Positions 1 to 8,452 of a stretch of DNA of 43,820 bases are shown piece after piece (position 1 is the first letter of the stretch; every line of letters begins with the position of its first letter). Position numbers and translations under genes: made by a program. The notes beneath the pieces were generated by a model. It saw only the letters and a program-made list of their open reading frames with translations. It was not told the DNA's origin and ran no database searches. This DNA is from an uncultured Gammaproteobacteria bacterium. GTDB taxonomy: Bacteria; Pseudomonadota; Gammaproteobacteria; GCA-001735895. The stretch is taken from NCBI GenBank assembly GCA_937894085.1, contig CALCSG010000074.1:1-43820 (forward strand), given 5' to 3'.

Positions 1-1
1 G

Positions 2-439
2 AAACCCACCTTTGAATCTGCACCTCAGTATGACGATCAAGATATTGATTCTCTAACGCCAGGAGCAACTCAAAGGAATTGGAAGTGGCCGAGTGAGTTC
101 CCCACGTGTCCTAATCACTTGAGTGACAATCCTCTACAAAACTACCTCACAAATCTTAAAGTTGGAGCAGTTTTTTCTCGTAATAAATTCGGCGAGTCAA
201 TTGTTGATAAGGCCGAGATTGGAGATGAAAGTACCTGCCTCAGTGTAATTTGCAGGATTGATTCTGGAGTTAAGAATTACGCCTTGGCCAAAGTAACTTT
301 CGAGAATGGAAAATTTATCCACGCAAGCGAAGGCACATTTTTCACTTATGATGGCGCAGAGAAAACACACTGTTCACTTATTGGTGTCGATTGGATGGAG
401 CCAGATGGATATGAGGGATGTATTGATGACTACTGTTAG
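2..439 (+). CDS. Hypothetical protein, 5' end outside the window
   Basis: The frame is open from the first bases of the window to TAG at 437-439, so this is the C-terminal part (about 145 residues) of a longer protein. The TTG at 119 is not needed as a start, because the codons before it read through without a stop. The visible part is acidic and soluble, with no signal peptide or membrane segment. It has a short Cys-containing tail (GCIDDYC). I do not recognise the family. It lies upstream of other accessory genes in AT-rich DNA and is followed by a strong hairpin, so it is probably cargo of the mobile element. Confidence 0.6.
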   Translation, partial: KPTFESAPQYDDQDIDSLTPGATQRNWKWPSEFPTCPNHLSDNPLQNYLTNLKVGAVFSRNKFGESIVDKAEIGDESTCLSVICRIDSGVKNYALAKVTFENGKFIHASEGTFFTYDGAEKTHCSLIGVDWMEPDGYEGCIDDYC

Positions 440-479
440 CTCTCTTTAGCCGAGAATAAATTATTGGAAGCATATTGAT

Positions 480-508
480 CCAGAGCGGAGTCGTTTTGTC
501 CGCTCTGG
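480..508 (+). terminator. Perfect 10-bp hairpin after the first gene
   Basis: CCAGAGCGGA (480-489) pairs with TCCGCTCTGG (499-508) across a 9-base loop, about 40 bases after the stop of the first gene. There is no U-run after it, so it is not a textbook intrinsic terminator. It is fused to the dispersed repeat starting at 507. Confidence 0.4.
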
Positions 509-565
509 GTCGATTCCAGCGATAGCGAAGGCTGATGCGATTGACCGCTTATTTGACTAACCGGA
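507..565. repeat. Dispersed intergenic repeat, copy 1
   Basis: About 58 bases starting GGGTCGATTCCAG closely match a second copy at 2346-2404. Both copies follow a gene, and both are preceded by a sequence that can fold. Differences are scattered substitutions, with about four fifths of bases identical by eye. It may be a miniature repeat or a cargo-cassette junction. I could not match it to an integron attC core site. Confidence 0.5.
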
Positions 566-954
566 CTTACAGGGTCTGGTACATTAAAAATATTTAATTT
601 CTAACACTGAATACCCGCTGTGTTGATAAAGCAGTCGTTCCCGATAATTTAGCGTATGTCTTTGGGGTGCTATGAGCAGTCAGTCCGTACATGCAGTAGG
701 TTGCTACCGGATTATGGACTAACTTGCTTATCTGGCTGAAATATGGAATGGTTGGTCTAGAGCGGGAGCTGAAATTTAAAGTCAGTCAAAAACTCCAGGC
801 AGGAGAGAAAATATCTGAATTGCAGCACACAACTCAAAGCCGATGGCGAGTAATAAATTGGTGCTAGATTCTGATTCAGTGAAAAATCTGTGTAGTTGTT
901 TTATGTTTTGGTGGGAATTTGGAAACAAACATTTCAAATCTATTTGAGTTGCGT
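566..954. other. Gene-free stretch
   Basis: Between the repeat and the Sel1-type gene I see no convincing gene, RNA or strong inverted repeat. The AT-rich end of this stretch probably holds the promoter of the next gene, but I cannot pick -35/-10 boxes with confidence. Confidence 0.3.
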
Positions 955-1833
955 ATGAACACTATTTCATTATTGGTATTCAGTATCATTACCTTTTTAT
1001 ATTCAAGCGTGTCAATATCATATGACGACAGTTTGAATGCAGCAATACATTTTTATAATCAAGGTAAGTATGCTGAAGCCAAGAAGGCTTTGGACAGAAC
1101 CAATATTGAAAAAAACCCCAATGGTTCTTATATGATGGGTGCTATATTGCTTAAAGAAAGTAATCTCAATGAAGCAGTAAAGTGGTTTCAGATTGCCGCA
1201 GATAACAACCTGGTTGAAGCCTATCATGCGCTCGGAAGTGCCTATCATCAACTATGGCAGAGAAATTATATCGATTCTTACTATGTCAAAAGTAAAGAGC
1301 ATTATGCAAAAAGTACAGCAACAGGTTTTCAACAAGCCCAAACAGGCCTGGCACAGCTTGAGAGAGAATACTACGATCACAAACAAGAAAAAAAGAGAAA
1401 ACAAATTCAACTAGATAAAGCAGAAAAAAAGAGAAAACAAATTCAACTAGATAAAGCAGAAAAAAAGAAAGTCATTGCGCCTAAGAAGTCTGCTCTTACT
1501 AACAAGATCGCTCGTGCTAATACCGCTCAGGTTAATAACATAGCAAAGAAAGTGGCTAATTCAATTGCAAAGGATGCGCCTGCTCGAATAAACCAGCACA
1601 TGACGTTGTTATCAGTAATGTTCGTGTCATCCACGCGAACATTTTTTTATAGTTATGAAACTAGTGGCTACATAACCGAAAGTAGCGCAAGAAGCAAAAT
1701 AACTGCAGGAGTTTGTTCAAACGAAATAATGTATGCCCTTGCAAAGAAAGGAATACTGTTTCGTTATGAGTACAGTTCCCCGTCTGGATCGAAAATACTA
1801 TCTATTTCCGTTACATCAAGAGATTGCTACTAG
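955..1833 (+). CDS. Secreted Sel1/TPR-repeat protein with two-Cys C-terminal domain
   Basis: I place the start at ATG 955, because the N-terminus then becomes a typical signal peptide (hydrophobic residues 3-20). A TTG start at 919 would add 12 residues in front of it. Residues of about 25-140 form Sel1/TPR-type helical repeats (AIHFYNQGKYAEAKKAL, then AVKWFQIAADNNLVEAYHALG), which usually bind other proteins. A lysine-rich stretch with a perfectly duplicated 12-residue unit follows. The last 75 or so residues, with a Cys after AGV and a final DCY, resemble a small periplasmic domain often found alone in proteobacteria. The role is unknown; it is likely a periplasmic cargo protein. Confidence 0.65.
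   Translation: MNTISLLVFSIITFLYSSVSISYDDSLNAAIHFYNQGKYAEAKKALDRTNIEKNPNGSYMMGAILLKESNLNEAVKWFQIAADNNLVEAYHALGSAYHQLWQRNYIDSYYVKSKEHYAKSTATGFQQAQTGLAQLEREYYDHKQEKKRKQIQLDKAEKKRKQIQLDKAEKKKVIAPKKSALTNKIARANTAQVNNIAKKVANSIAKDAPARINQHMTLLSVMFVSSTRTFFYSYETSGYITESSARSKITAGVCSNEIMYALAKKGILFRYEYSSPSGSKILSISVTSRDCY
1395..1466 (+). repeat. Two tandem copies of a 36-bp unit inside the Sel1 gene
   Basis: Unit 1 (1395-1430) and unit 2 (1431-1466) are identical. They keep the frame and encode a lysine-rich 12-residue unit twice. The copy number could change by slippage without breaking the protein. Confidence 0.85.
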
Positions 1834-1837
1834 GCCA

Positions 1838-2309
1838 ATGGATCCAGAGGTATTTAAGTTCATAGCACAGGCTGTCATATCTCTTTGTGGTGCGCTTCTG
1901 GCTGCAATTCTAGCCGCACACATCGCAATGAAGAAATTTCGTAAAGAAAAATGGTGGCAAAGAAAATCAGAAATTTATAGTGAATTGATTAACGAGCTAC
2001 ATGAATTGAAGTATCCAAAAGAGCGTTTTTTTTGATTCACTCGCCGAGGGAGTAAAGATAAATGATGATGAAGCACTTGAACTAATAAGGAGGGAGAAGG
2101 ATTCTCAGACTAAGGTGTTTCAAGTTGCCGAAAGATCGTCGTTTGTCCTAAATAATAGTGTCTTGTCCGAAATCAGAAAGATGGATCAATATATAAAACG
2201 GGCAAAAAATCAAGAATCCTCAATAGAGCAATATCAAGATGAGATTCATGCAATTAATGAATGTATTTCACGTGTCATGGCAATTGGTCGAAAAGATTTA
2301 CAAATTTAA
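1838..2309 (+). pseudogene. Membrane-anchored coiled-coil protein, frame broken at a T8 run
   Basis: ATG 1838 starts 4 bases after the previous stop. Residues 5-30 form one membrane helix (FIAQAVISLCGALLAAILAA). The basic KKFRKEKWWQRKSEIYSELI and a helical tail follow. The frame closes with TGA at 2033-2035, just inside the T8 run at 2026-2033. With seven (or ten) T residues it continues as FDSLAEGVKINDDEALELI and reaches the stop at 2307-2309, giving about 157 residues. The one-helix plus KWW-Y layout matches small proteins I know only as hypothetical. The break may be real or a homopolymer miscall. Confidence 0.55.
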
Positions 2310-2345
2310 GAGTAAAGAAAGAGCCTAAGTGTTAAAAGGCCGCTT

Positions 2346-2404
2346 GGGTCGATTCCAGAGATAGCAAAGGCTAAAGCATTTGACTGCTTATTTGACTTAA
2401 CTGA
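2346..2404. repeat. Dispersed intergenic repeat, copy 2
   Basis: Second copy of the element at 507-565, again beginning GGGTCGATTCCAG and again directly downstream of a gene. The hairpin in front of it (about 2322-2345) is much weaker than in copy 1. Confidence 0.5.
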
Positions 2405-2456
2405 CTAATTGTCTAATCTGGTCGAATTCATGTTCTGGATGAGCCACTACACATTA

Positions 2457-3287
2457 TTAGCTGAAATATCTTCTTCTTAGGTATTCAATATAATTTTGAT
2501 TCACACTATCGCTTTCATCTAGTGCGCGAAATAATTCCTGATAGCTTATTGCCTTGAATCGAAGTTCCTCACCTACCACATCAGTAAATAGGTTAATTTC
2601 ATTTTTGTGTACTTTAGTTTCATTCCCACCTGGCCAATCATAATATATGTAGTAGAGAGAGAATCGACCCTCAAGTTGCGTAGCCATACCCAATGCATGT
2701 TTTAATAACTGGGGAGTATCAAGATAACGAAAATTTTCACTTCCATTAAATATAGCTTCTGAAATTTCTTGTGTTTTAGTTAAACCATAATTGCTCCATA
2801 GTCGTTCATCTTCTGGAAAGTATTTTTGCTTGAAAGTGTCTTTGTTTTTCGATTTTGGAGTCAGCCACTCACTAAATTTACTTTCAATCCCAATTATATG
2901 ACGTGTAGATAATTTTAGAGCGATATCAAGATTTGGAGGGATGCCGTTCAAACCAGTTGAAAACTGCTCTTCAAAAGAGATTGAGTCAATAGTATCCTCT
3001 ATCCCTAATGCTAATTGCAGTGTTGAAGTGTCTTTATCTACCCAGCTATCAAACACATTAACCGCCAGAGCAGATGACGAATGGAGAGCACGCATCTTTG
3101 CAGGTCGAGATGCTGTATCAATAAGTTCAGAACCACTACCATTGTTGAATGCCGTCCTGGTTCGAGATGAAAGTGGCTTCACTAAATTCGATTCAATGTT
3201 ATCAAGATAGCCACGTGAATCAGGGTTTAGCCCTACCGACTCGGCCCAATTCTTCTGTTGTTGAATCAACTCTGTTCTTGATGTCAT
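2457..3287 (-). CDS. Putative PD-(D/E)XK nuclease, PGN_0703-like
   Basis: 276 residues, with a complete frame opposite to its neighbours. Residues 66-80 (ALHSSSALAVNVFDSW) and 104-137 resemble proteins annotated as PGN_0703-type putative restriction endonucleases. The candidate active site is D121 (PPNLDIAL) followed 14 residues later by E135-S-K137 (IIGIESKF), which is the D...ExK arrangement of the superfamily. No methylase or specificity subunit lies next to it, so it is not an ordinary restriction system. As a lone nuclease in a mobile element it may be a defence gene. The motif reading is solid; the family name and role are inference. Confidence 0.55.
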   Translation of the reverse strand: MTSRTELIQQQKNWAESVGLNPDSRGYLDNIESNLVKPLSSRTRTAFNNGSGSELIDTASRPAKMRALHSSSALAVNVFDSWVDKDTSTLQLALGIEDTIDSISFEEQFSTGLNGIPPNLDIALKLSTRHIIGIESKFSEWLTPKSKNKDTFKQKYFPEDERLWSNYGLTKTQEISEAIFNGSENFRYLDTPQLLKHALGMATQLEGRFSLYYIYYDWPGGNETKVHKNEINLFTDVVGEELRFKAISYQELFRALDESDSVNQNYIEYLRRRYFS

Positions 3288-3352
3288 TTCTTATCCTCAT
3301 TTTTTTCCTTAATTAACATTGTATCTAGCGTAGTCAACAATTACTCACCCAT

Positions 3353-3392
3353 TTTTCGAGTTGTGATAGATTGATATATTCCAATTCGAAAA
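3353..3392. promoter_or_regulatory. Inverted repeat in a divergent intergenic region
   Basis: TTTTCGA (3353-3359) and TCGAAAA (3386-3392) form 7-base arms between the divergent nuclease gene and the pre-relaxase gene. The position suits a shared operator, but the arms are short and AT-rich. Confidence 0.2.
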
Positions 3393-3480
3393 GTGAATAT
3401 CTGTTTTTATAAGACATAAAAAATCATGAACCATACAATCAAATCCATATTTACAATGATATTGATTCAGGATCTTTCTA

Positions 3481-3855
3481 ATGACTTACGAAACATCTGT
3501 GCTCATAAATAAAATAAAAAGCTCATTAAACAATAATTACCAACAGTTTCCTTTAGATTTAGAAAACCAGATACCATCGAGCAGTTTAGATGAACTGGTC
3601 AACCTTGCTGCAGAAAAAGAATCAGAATGGAATACTACTCTAGAAACATTGCACCAGTTCATAAATGGAGTCACAAAACTTGACTGCTTCACTTACCGTG
3701 CGGTCAATCAGGTCGGTGATGAACTGGTTTATTGGAATGCTTTGCTACAGCCATTTGGTGTTTTTAAACAAGATGGTACGGTTATCTATCAGACTGATGC
3801 TCCCTACCCCACAGCTGATATGATTATTGCCTGGTGCAATAGACAGGTTTCATGA
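3481..3855 (+). CDS. Hypothetical protein preceding the relaxase
   Basis: 124 residues, with no signal peptide or membrane segment. The ATG at 3481 has AGGA 8 bases upstream. The stop TGA (3853-3855) overlaps the likely relaxase ATG (3852-3854) as ATGA, so the two genes are translationally coupled and probably work together. The N-terminal half is predicted helical; the C-terminal half has a FGVFKQDGTVIYQTDAPYP segment. I do not recognise the family. A DNA-transfer accessory role is suggested only by the coupling. Confidence 0.6.
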   Translation: MTYETSVLINKIKSSLNNNYQQFPLDLENQIPSSSLDELVNLAAEKESEWNTTLETLHQFINGVTKLDCFTYRAVNQVGDELVYWNALLQPFGVFKQDGTVIYQTDAPYPTADMIIAWCNRQVS

Positions 3856-5785
3856 AAATGTTTTCCTGGAAAACTAAAAAAAAACAGTCTTTGAATTAAA
3901 CCAGAAAAAGCTCCCCATATTAGCTGGCCATGAGCTTATAGAGTTATTGGGTCTCGGTAACAAAATTAAATCTATAGAACGTATAACCAGCGTTGGATCA
4001 GAATATTTTAATGGATTATACCGCCCCGCTATTGAGTTGTTTATTGAGTCTGTACAGTTAGCACCCGCATCGACTGCTCACCACCACGCTGGCCCTGGTG
4101 GTTTAGCAACTCATACCATTGATGTTATAGAAAGAGCGTTGAGACAACGTAAATCATTTGAACTTCCGTTAAATGCTGACTCAGAAATTATATTTCAGCA
4201 AGATCACTTCTGGACATATTCGATTTTCATCGGGGCATTGCTACATGATATTGGGAAAATGATCACAAGCACTTTGATCGTGTTAGATAATGGAAAGATC
4301 TGGAACCCGCATCAAAGTAGTCTGTTGAATTCTGGAGCAAATTCTTACCAAATCCGTTTTGATCAAAATCCATATAAATATCATACCCAGATAGCCAATA
4401 GCTTTTTTCACATAATCCCCGAAAAAGGACGAGGTTGGCTCGCTCAATACCCTGATATATTTTCTGAACTGTGTGCATGGCTCTACGGTGATTACTATGA
4501 ATTTGGCATGATCGGTAAAATTATCCGCTTTGCGGATGGCCAATCGGTTGCATCAAACCTTAAAATTGGGGGTGAACAGGCACGATTCATCAATGCCCCG
4601 GAAATTCCACTGATTGAAAAAATGATGACAGCCCTTCGAGAGCTGCTGCAAACAGGAGCGCTGAAGATAAATGGAGCTGAAGGGTCATCAGGCTGGTGCA
4701 TGGGTTCCTTTACCTATCTGGTCTGTGGAACCGTGGCAGATAAGGTTCGTAGCTACCTGTTAAAATTAGGTTCTACTGATATCCCTGGTGACAATACTCG
4801 TCTATTTGATACCTGGCAGGAACATGGCTATGCCATCAGCAATCAGAGTGATGCCGCAATATGGTTAATCAAAATTAACGACCGTTTCAAATTAACCGTT
4901 CTTAAATTTGAAACCAATAGATTATTCCACCCAAGCAAACAACCGGGAGAATTTCTGGGACAAATATCAGTCATTGAAAATAATCAAGGTATTGATCAGA
5001 ACGACAATCAAGCTAAAAAACCAGTAGCTGAGACAACTATCCAACATCAAGCTGCTGAATCAACCATCCAGACCGATTTAACTCAAGTGACTGAAACAAA
5101 TGTGAAGGGTGACTACAAATCTGTACCAGATAATGAGCAAAATACTGTTTCAACGCAACCTGAAACAGATTCTCCGGGTTCTGCGGCAGATTTAACTGCA
5201 AATAACCAGAAAAATACCCCTGTGAAAGATTTTTACAGGGATGAAACTGAAGATAATCGAGAGCTGAAACAAAGCAATGAAGGGGAAGGTAACAATCGAG
5301 GTTCTACGCCTAACTATCAGAAACTCAGTAAGCTTCCTGAAGATTTAAAACTGGAAGATCCAGACATTGCCAAACATTTCATTATCTGGATTAAAGAAGG
5401 TCTTCAGGAAAGAAAGATTCAGGTCAATAATTCAAAGGCACTCGTACATGTTGTAAAAGAAGGGGTTTTGATTGTCACTCCTATAGCCTTCAAGAAATTT
5501 ATCTGGGAGAACAAGCTTAATGTTGATGGAGGTAATATCAATAAACAACTGACACGGATTCAGGATCGTTTGAAGACAAACATGGAAAAGAAAAAACTGC
5601 ATCGAAGAACAAAATCAGGTCTTAATATTCATACCTACCATATTAATGGCGATTCAAAATCAGCAAAAATCAAGTGCTGGCTATTACCAGTTAAAACCAT
5701 TTTTGAAAATTCCAAGCCACCATCCATAAATCCTGTACTTGAAAATGCCAGTGGATTTAGTAGTGATACTGAGAATGTAAAATGA
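3852..5785 (+). CDS. traI: MobH-type TraI relaxase (conjugation/mobilisation)
   Basis: The TraI_2 domain lies in the N-terminal half: HHHAGPGG (HHH at 4079-4087), then LLHDIGK and NGKIWNPH. A low-complexity linker follows (about 4960-5300), then a TraI_2_C/DUF1528-like domain near the end (HVVKEGVLIVTPIAFKKFI). MobH relaxases nick the transfer origin of integrative elements and some plasmids. The long uninterrupted frame begins after a TAA at 3875. The natural start is ATG 3852, whose frame meets the main frame if the A9 run (3876-3884) had ten or seven A; the joined N-terminus then reads naturally into LPILAGHELIELLGLGNKIK. The total would be about 644 residues. The family is clear; the start depends on the homopolymer. 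Confidence 0.85.
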
Positions 5786-5837
5786 TTAATAAAATTGAAA
5801 GCTTATTTGATTGCAGCCATTCTCAAATTGTGACATT

Positions 5838-5865
5838 TTGTCCATTTTTTTACCCATATGGACAA
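5838..5865. promoter_or_regulatory. Inverted repeat just upstream of the xafT-like gene
   Basis: TTGTCCAT (5838-5845) and ATGGACAA (5858-5865) form perfect 8-base arms, ending 5 bases before the ATG at 5871. It may be a regulator binding site or may mask the start codon in the RNA. The decayed copy near 8490 keeps the TTTTGTC part but not the symmetry. Confidence 0.4.
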
Positions 5866-5870
5866 CTGAA

Positions 5871-6224
5871 ATGAGGCCTGAAAGCCATAATACCCTTAAT
5901 TATTTACCACATTTGAGGCTTTTAGCCGGTTTTAGAACACAGCAAGATGCAGCAGATTATTTTGAAGTTCACAGGAAAACTTGGAATCGTTGGGAAAAGT
6001 CGGGAAAGATAAGAAGGAATGTCCGAGAAATGCTAAAAATTAAAGCTGGATACCTCCCTTTCAGCGACTGGCATAAATTTAGATTTAGTGATGGAAAGCT
6101 CTGGACACCGCAGAACTACGGGCTTTCTCCCAATGTCATAGAATCTCTTCCCTTATTATTACAATCAGCTAGAGATACATTTGGATATGATGAATTTGTA
6201 AAAGCCAGGGAATTAGATTCCTAA
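5871..6224 (+). CDS. VC1465/XafT-like (DUF3653) DNA-binding protein
   Basis: I take ATG 5871 (117 residues), because the segment before it is not protein-like and holds the inverted repeat. Residues 12-50 form a helix-turn-helix (LLAGFRTQQDAADYFEVHRKTWNRWEKSGKI). The rest, with W-HKFRFSDGKLWTPQNYGLSP, matches the layout of the VC1465/DUF3653 family. The TLC satellite phage member, XafT, activates XerD and is used by elements that integrate at dif. Here the gene follows a relaxase gene and is followed within 170 bases by a dif-like site, which supports that role. It could instead be a plain phage-type repressor. Confidence 0.6.
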   Translation: MRPESHNTLNYLPHLRLLAGFRTQQDAADYFEVHRKTWNRWEKSGKIRRNVREMLKIKAGYLPFSDWHKFRFSDGKLWTPQNYGLSPNVIESLPLLLQSARDTFGYDEFVKARELDS

Positions 6225-6239
6225 GCCTGCCAGGGGAAA

Positions 6240-6261
6240 AGCGCCATATTTTTATGGCGCT
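6240..6261 (+). terminator. Intrinsic terminator-like hairpin after the xafT-like gene
   Basis: AGCGCCATA (6240-6248) pairs perfectly with TATGGCGCT (6253-6261) around a TTTT loop, 16 bases after the stop codon. The downstream T-run is poor (CTTAGCTTA). Confidence 0.6.
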
Positions 6262-6315
6262 CTTAGCTTAGCCCATTGCTTCAAAAGAAAATATATTTGA
6301 ATATTTCTTAATTGA

Positions 6316-6359
6316 CCGATAATATCGGGCTTGTTTAGGTTATCCCTTACGCGGATAAC
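6316..6359. other. Two palindromes next to the dif-like site
   Basis: CCGATA-A-TATCGG (6316-6328) and GTTATCC-N7-GGATAAC (6339-6345 and 6353-6359) lie 26 to 70 bases before the dif-like site. The first is kept in the second copy (8778-8789); the second is kept only in part. Candidates are accessory protein sites for recombination or part of a transfer origin. Confidence 0.4.
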
Positions 6360-6384
6360 TTTAAATCACCTCCTCATTAGACCA

Positions 6385-6412
6385 ACCCCAAGGTCTGTAT
6401 ATTATGTAAAGT
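6385..6412 (+). other. dif-like Xer recombination site 1
   Basis: TGTATA (6396-6401) followed by TTATGTAAAGT (6402-6412) matches the central region and XerD arm of E. coli dif (TGTATA, TTATGTTAAAT) at 15 of 17 bases. The preceding 11 bases (6385-6395) do not resemble a XerC arm. Degenerate arms are usual in the attachment sites of elements that use the host XerCD. A near-identical copy lies at 8845-8872. Confidence 0.55.
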
Positions 6413-6594
6413 TAAATATTTAATTAAATCAATAAGATAAATAATTAATCTAATGTATTGCTTTAATAAAATACGAATACTAACCAACTTTAATTAAGCC
6501 TGATGGAGTCGAATATCGTTTAATTTAAGTACTTACCTGCTTCTATCTTTTCGTGTGAAGGTTATCAGCTGTAATAAAATCAAACTCTCACTCT

Positions 6595-7501
6595 CTATTC
6601 CACAGACAAAACTTCCTGAAGCTTTTCATAGGCTGCTTTATGTTTCCCTGGATCCATTTTTTTTAAATTGATCAGTTTCCAGTTCACTGCCGGTAAATAT
6701 TCTACTCCCTGTAAATTGAGCAAACTCCAGTCTGGCAATTTGTTTTTGAATGACAGTAAAAAACGTTTTTCTTTTCTGTCAGTGATTCATTTACAAGGCG
6801 AATCAGTTGCTCCCGTGTTAATTCAAGTTCTTCAAGTGAAACGGTCTCCTGCTCCATTTGCACAAACTCGCCCTCATAAAGTTGCTTAAAATCTTTACGT
6901 ACTGGAGTAAGAAGCTCAGCTATAGGCCTAGGATGGCTTATCAGATAAATAATTAACGCCTGACGAATATCATCAGTGAGTCTAATACATGTTTTACATC
7001 ATAAAAATCCCTAGGATGCTGACGATCCAGTGATGCACAAATCTTCCCAGCATAAAGATCAGGGAGCGCCACAACAGCCATCTCAGCATAACCAAATTCG
7101 TCTTCTACTTTTTGGCACACTTCCAGTGATTCGGGTTTATAAACGGTTCCCCGTAAGACCGGTGATAACTCTATTTTAACTCTTACACCTTTACGGACTA
7201 CCACAAGACGTAATGCGTCAGATTTGTCTTTAAATGACTCAACAATTTCTGCGTCTGAAAAAACATCATTTATCCTCTGCGTAATTCGTTGCAGAGCTTT
7301 TTTAATATTATTGAGTACTGTTTGCCGGTCATTCATTGGCAAGTACACCAGATCTATATCCACTGAAAGCCGTGGTAAATTCAGCACAAATAAATTAATG
7401 GCTGTGCCACCTTTCAAGGCAAATCACTCTTCTTCAGCAATCAGCGGTAACAGTTGTACCAATAATTGGACCTGTTTGTAGTAAGTGCTCGTCCTATCCA
7501 T
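6595..7501 (-). pseudogene. abiEii: AbiEii nucleotidyltransferase toxin, broken
   Basis: The natural start is ATG 7499-7501, overlapping the end of abiEi by 8 bases. Reading from there gives an AbiEii-type N-terminus (MDRTSTYYKQVQLLVQLLPL). A TGA at 7424-7426 interrupts it where relatives have Cys before FALKGGTAIN. The nucleotidyltransferase core follows (GGTAIN, then SVDIDLVYLP with the metal-binding acids). At about 6985 the frame is lost and resumes as LTDDIRQALIIYLISHPRP, continuing to a normal C-terminus (LQEVLSVE) at TAG 6595-6597. Compared with relatives, about ten bases seem deleted at that point. Two lesions make an active toxin unlikely. The partner antitoxin is intact. Confidence 0.8.
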
Positions 7502-8273
7502 TCAAATCCTTCGGCACAGTGATTAGATATTTATTATCAAGTTTACCTTTAGCAGCGATAACTCGCTTACCCTTGCCAAGATTAAATTCTCTGTAATCCA
7601 GTTTATTTACCCATGAATAACCTGCTCTATCTGCTAGCCAGAAAAACAATCTTTTAACTTTGATATTGCTGCAGGCATGAAGAAGAACTAAAAGTTTTTT
7701 AGGTGATAGACTGGTCATTCCCTGCATTAACTCCTCTCCATGTTCAAAACTTATTATGTCAGGAAGATCTTTGAGCACTTCCAGTATGGCTTTTTCAGGG
7801 CATGATAACTTCACCGGTGGTAAGTCGTCTCGCCACCGGTGTTCTATCGTGTAGTTTGCATTCTCTACAACTTCTGGAGTCCATAATGTTTTGGTTCCAT
7901 GCCACTCAAAAGTAACCGGTAACTTCAATTTTTTAAGCCATGCTGGTAATTTATTCATCGAATACAGGCGGATGATTTTTGACTTGTTATTCGAAAGGTA
8001 TTGCCCATACCCAAGAAGTTCCAATGCAGTAAGCCCACCAACATCAACAGTTTGATCAGACATTTTTTGGAGTGAGCATACTACTCCCTGCCATGTTATC
8101 GGTACGCCACTACGCGCATATACACCAGTTGCCTGCATATCCAGCTTTTTACTTTTCAAGGCATTATCTATGCTATGAAGACTTAACCCCATGGATAACA
8201 GCCACTGTTTTGTCGCTATCATGCCATAGGGTAAGAGTTGGTCTAATGTTTGTTTAGTATTTGCGGTTACCAT
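7494..8273 (-). CDS. abiEi: AbiEi-type antitoxin (type IV TA)
   Basis: 259 residues, complete. It starts with a winged-helix segment (TLDQLLPYGMIATKQWLLSMGLSLHSIDNALKSKKL described by position, residues 8-42) that binds DNA in this family. A middle domain (VDVGGLTALELLGYGQYL) and the conserved KLSCPEKAILEVL region of AbiEi antitoxins follow. AbiEi represses its own operon and counteracts the AbiEii nucleotidyltransferase. The gene overlaps abiEii by 8 bases. Inverted repeats upstream (8281-8379) are plausible autoregulatory sites. It has outlived its damaged toxin, so it may now act only as a DNA-binding protein. Confidence 0.85.
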   Translation of the reverse strand: MVTANTKQTLDQLLPYGMIATKQWLLSMGLSLHSIDNALKSKKLDMQATGVYARSGVPITWQGVVCSLQKMSDQTVDVGGLTALELLGYGQYLSNNKSKIIRLYSMNKLPAWLKKLKLPVTFEWHGTKTLWTPEVVENANYTIEHRWRDDLPPVKLSCPEKAILEVLKDLPDIISFEHGEELMQGMTSLSPKKLLVLLHACSNIKVKRLFFWLADRAGYSWVNKLDYREFNLGKGKRVIAAKGKLDNKYLITVPKDLNG

Positions 8274-8280
8274 TTTTAAT

Positions 8281-8379
8281 ATTTACGGCGTTAATCAACG
8301 TGTTTAGCTAATAAACTAAACCAATAGGATACACTGCAGTTTATTAAATACAATTTATACGGCATAAAACGCCGTAAAT
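8281..8379. promoter_or_regulatory. Inverted repeats upstream of abiEi (likely autoregulatory operator)
   Basis: ATTTACGGCGTT (8281-8292) and AACGCCGTAAAT (8368-8379) are perfect 12-base inverted repeats about 75 bases apart. A third ACGGC half-site (8359-8363) faces the second arm, and GTTTAG/CTAAAC (8302-8307, 8316-8321) lies between. AbiEi proteins are known to bind inverted repeats in their own promoters. The first arm begins 7 bases upstream of the abiEi start codon. Confidence 0.6.
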
Positions 8380-8452
8380 AATTAAACTATCAAACTCTAT
8401 CATCTTTCTTCACTACTATCCCTAAATCTTGTTATTGAGAACACAGGTAAAT

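Noticed and set aside
119-439. TTG at 119 as the start of the first gene
   Set aside because: The same frame is open to the window edge with protein-like codons, so the gene is better read as 5'-truncated.
507-565. Intergenic repeat as an integron attC site
   Set aside because: No R/L core pairs (RYYYAAC and GTTRRRY) and no integrase gene in view.
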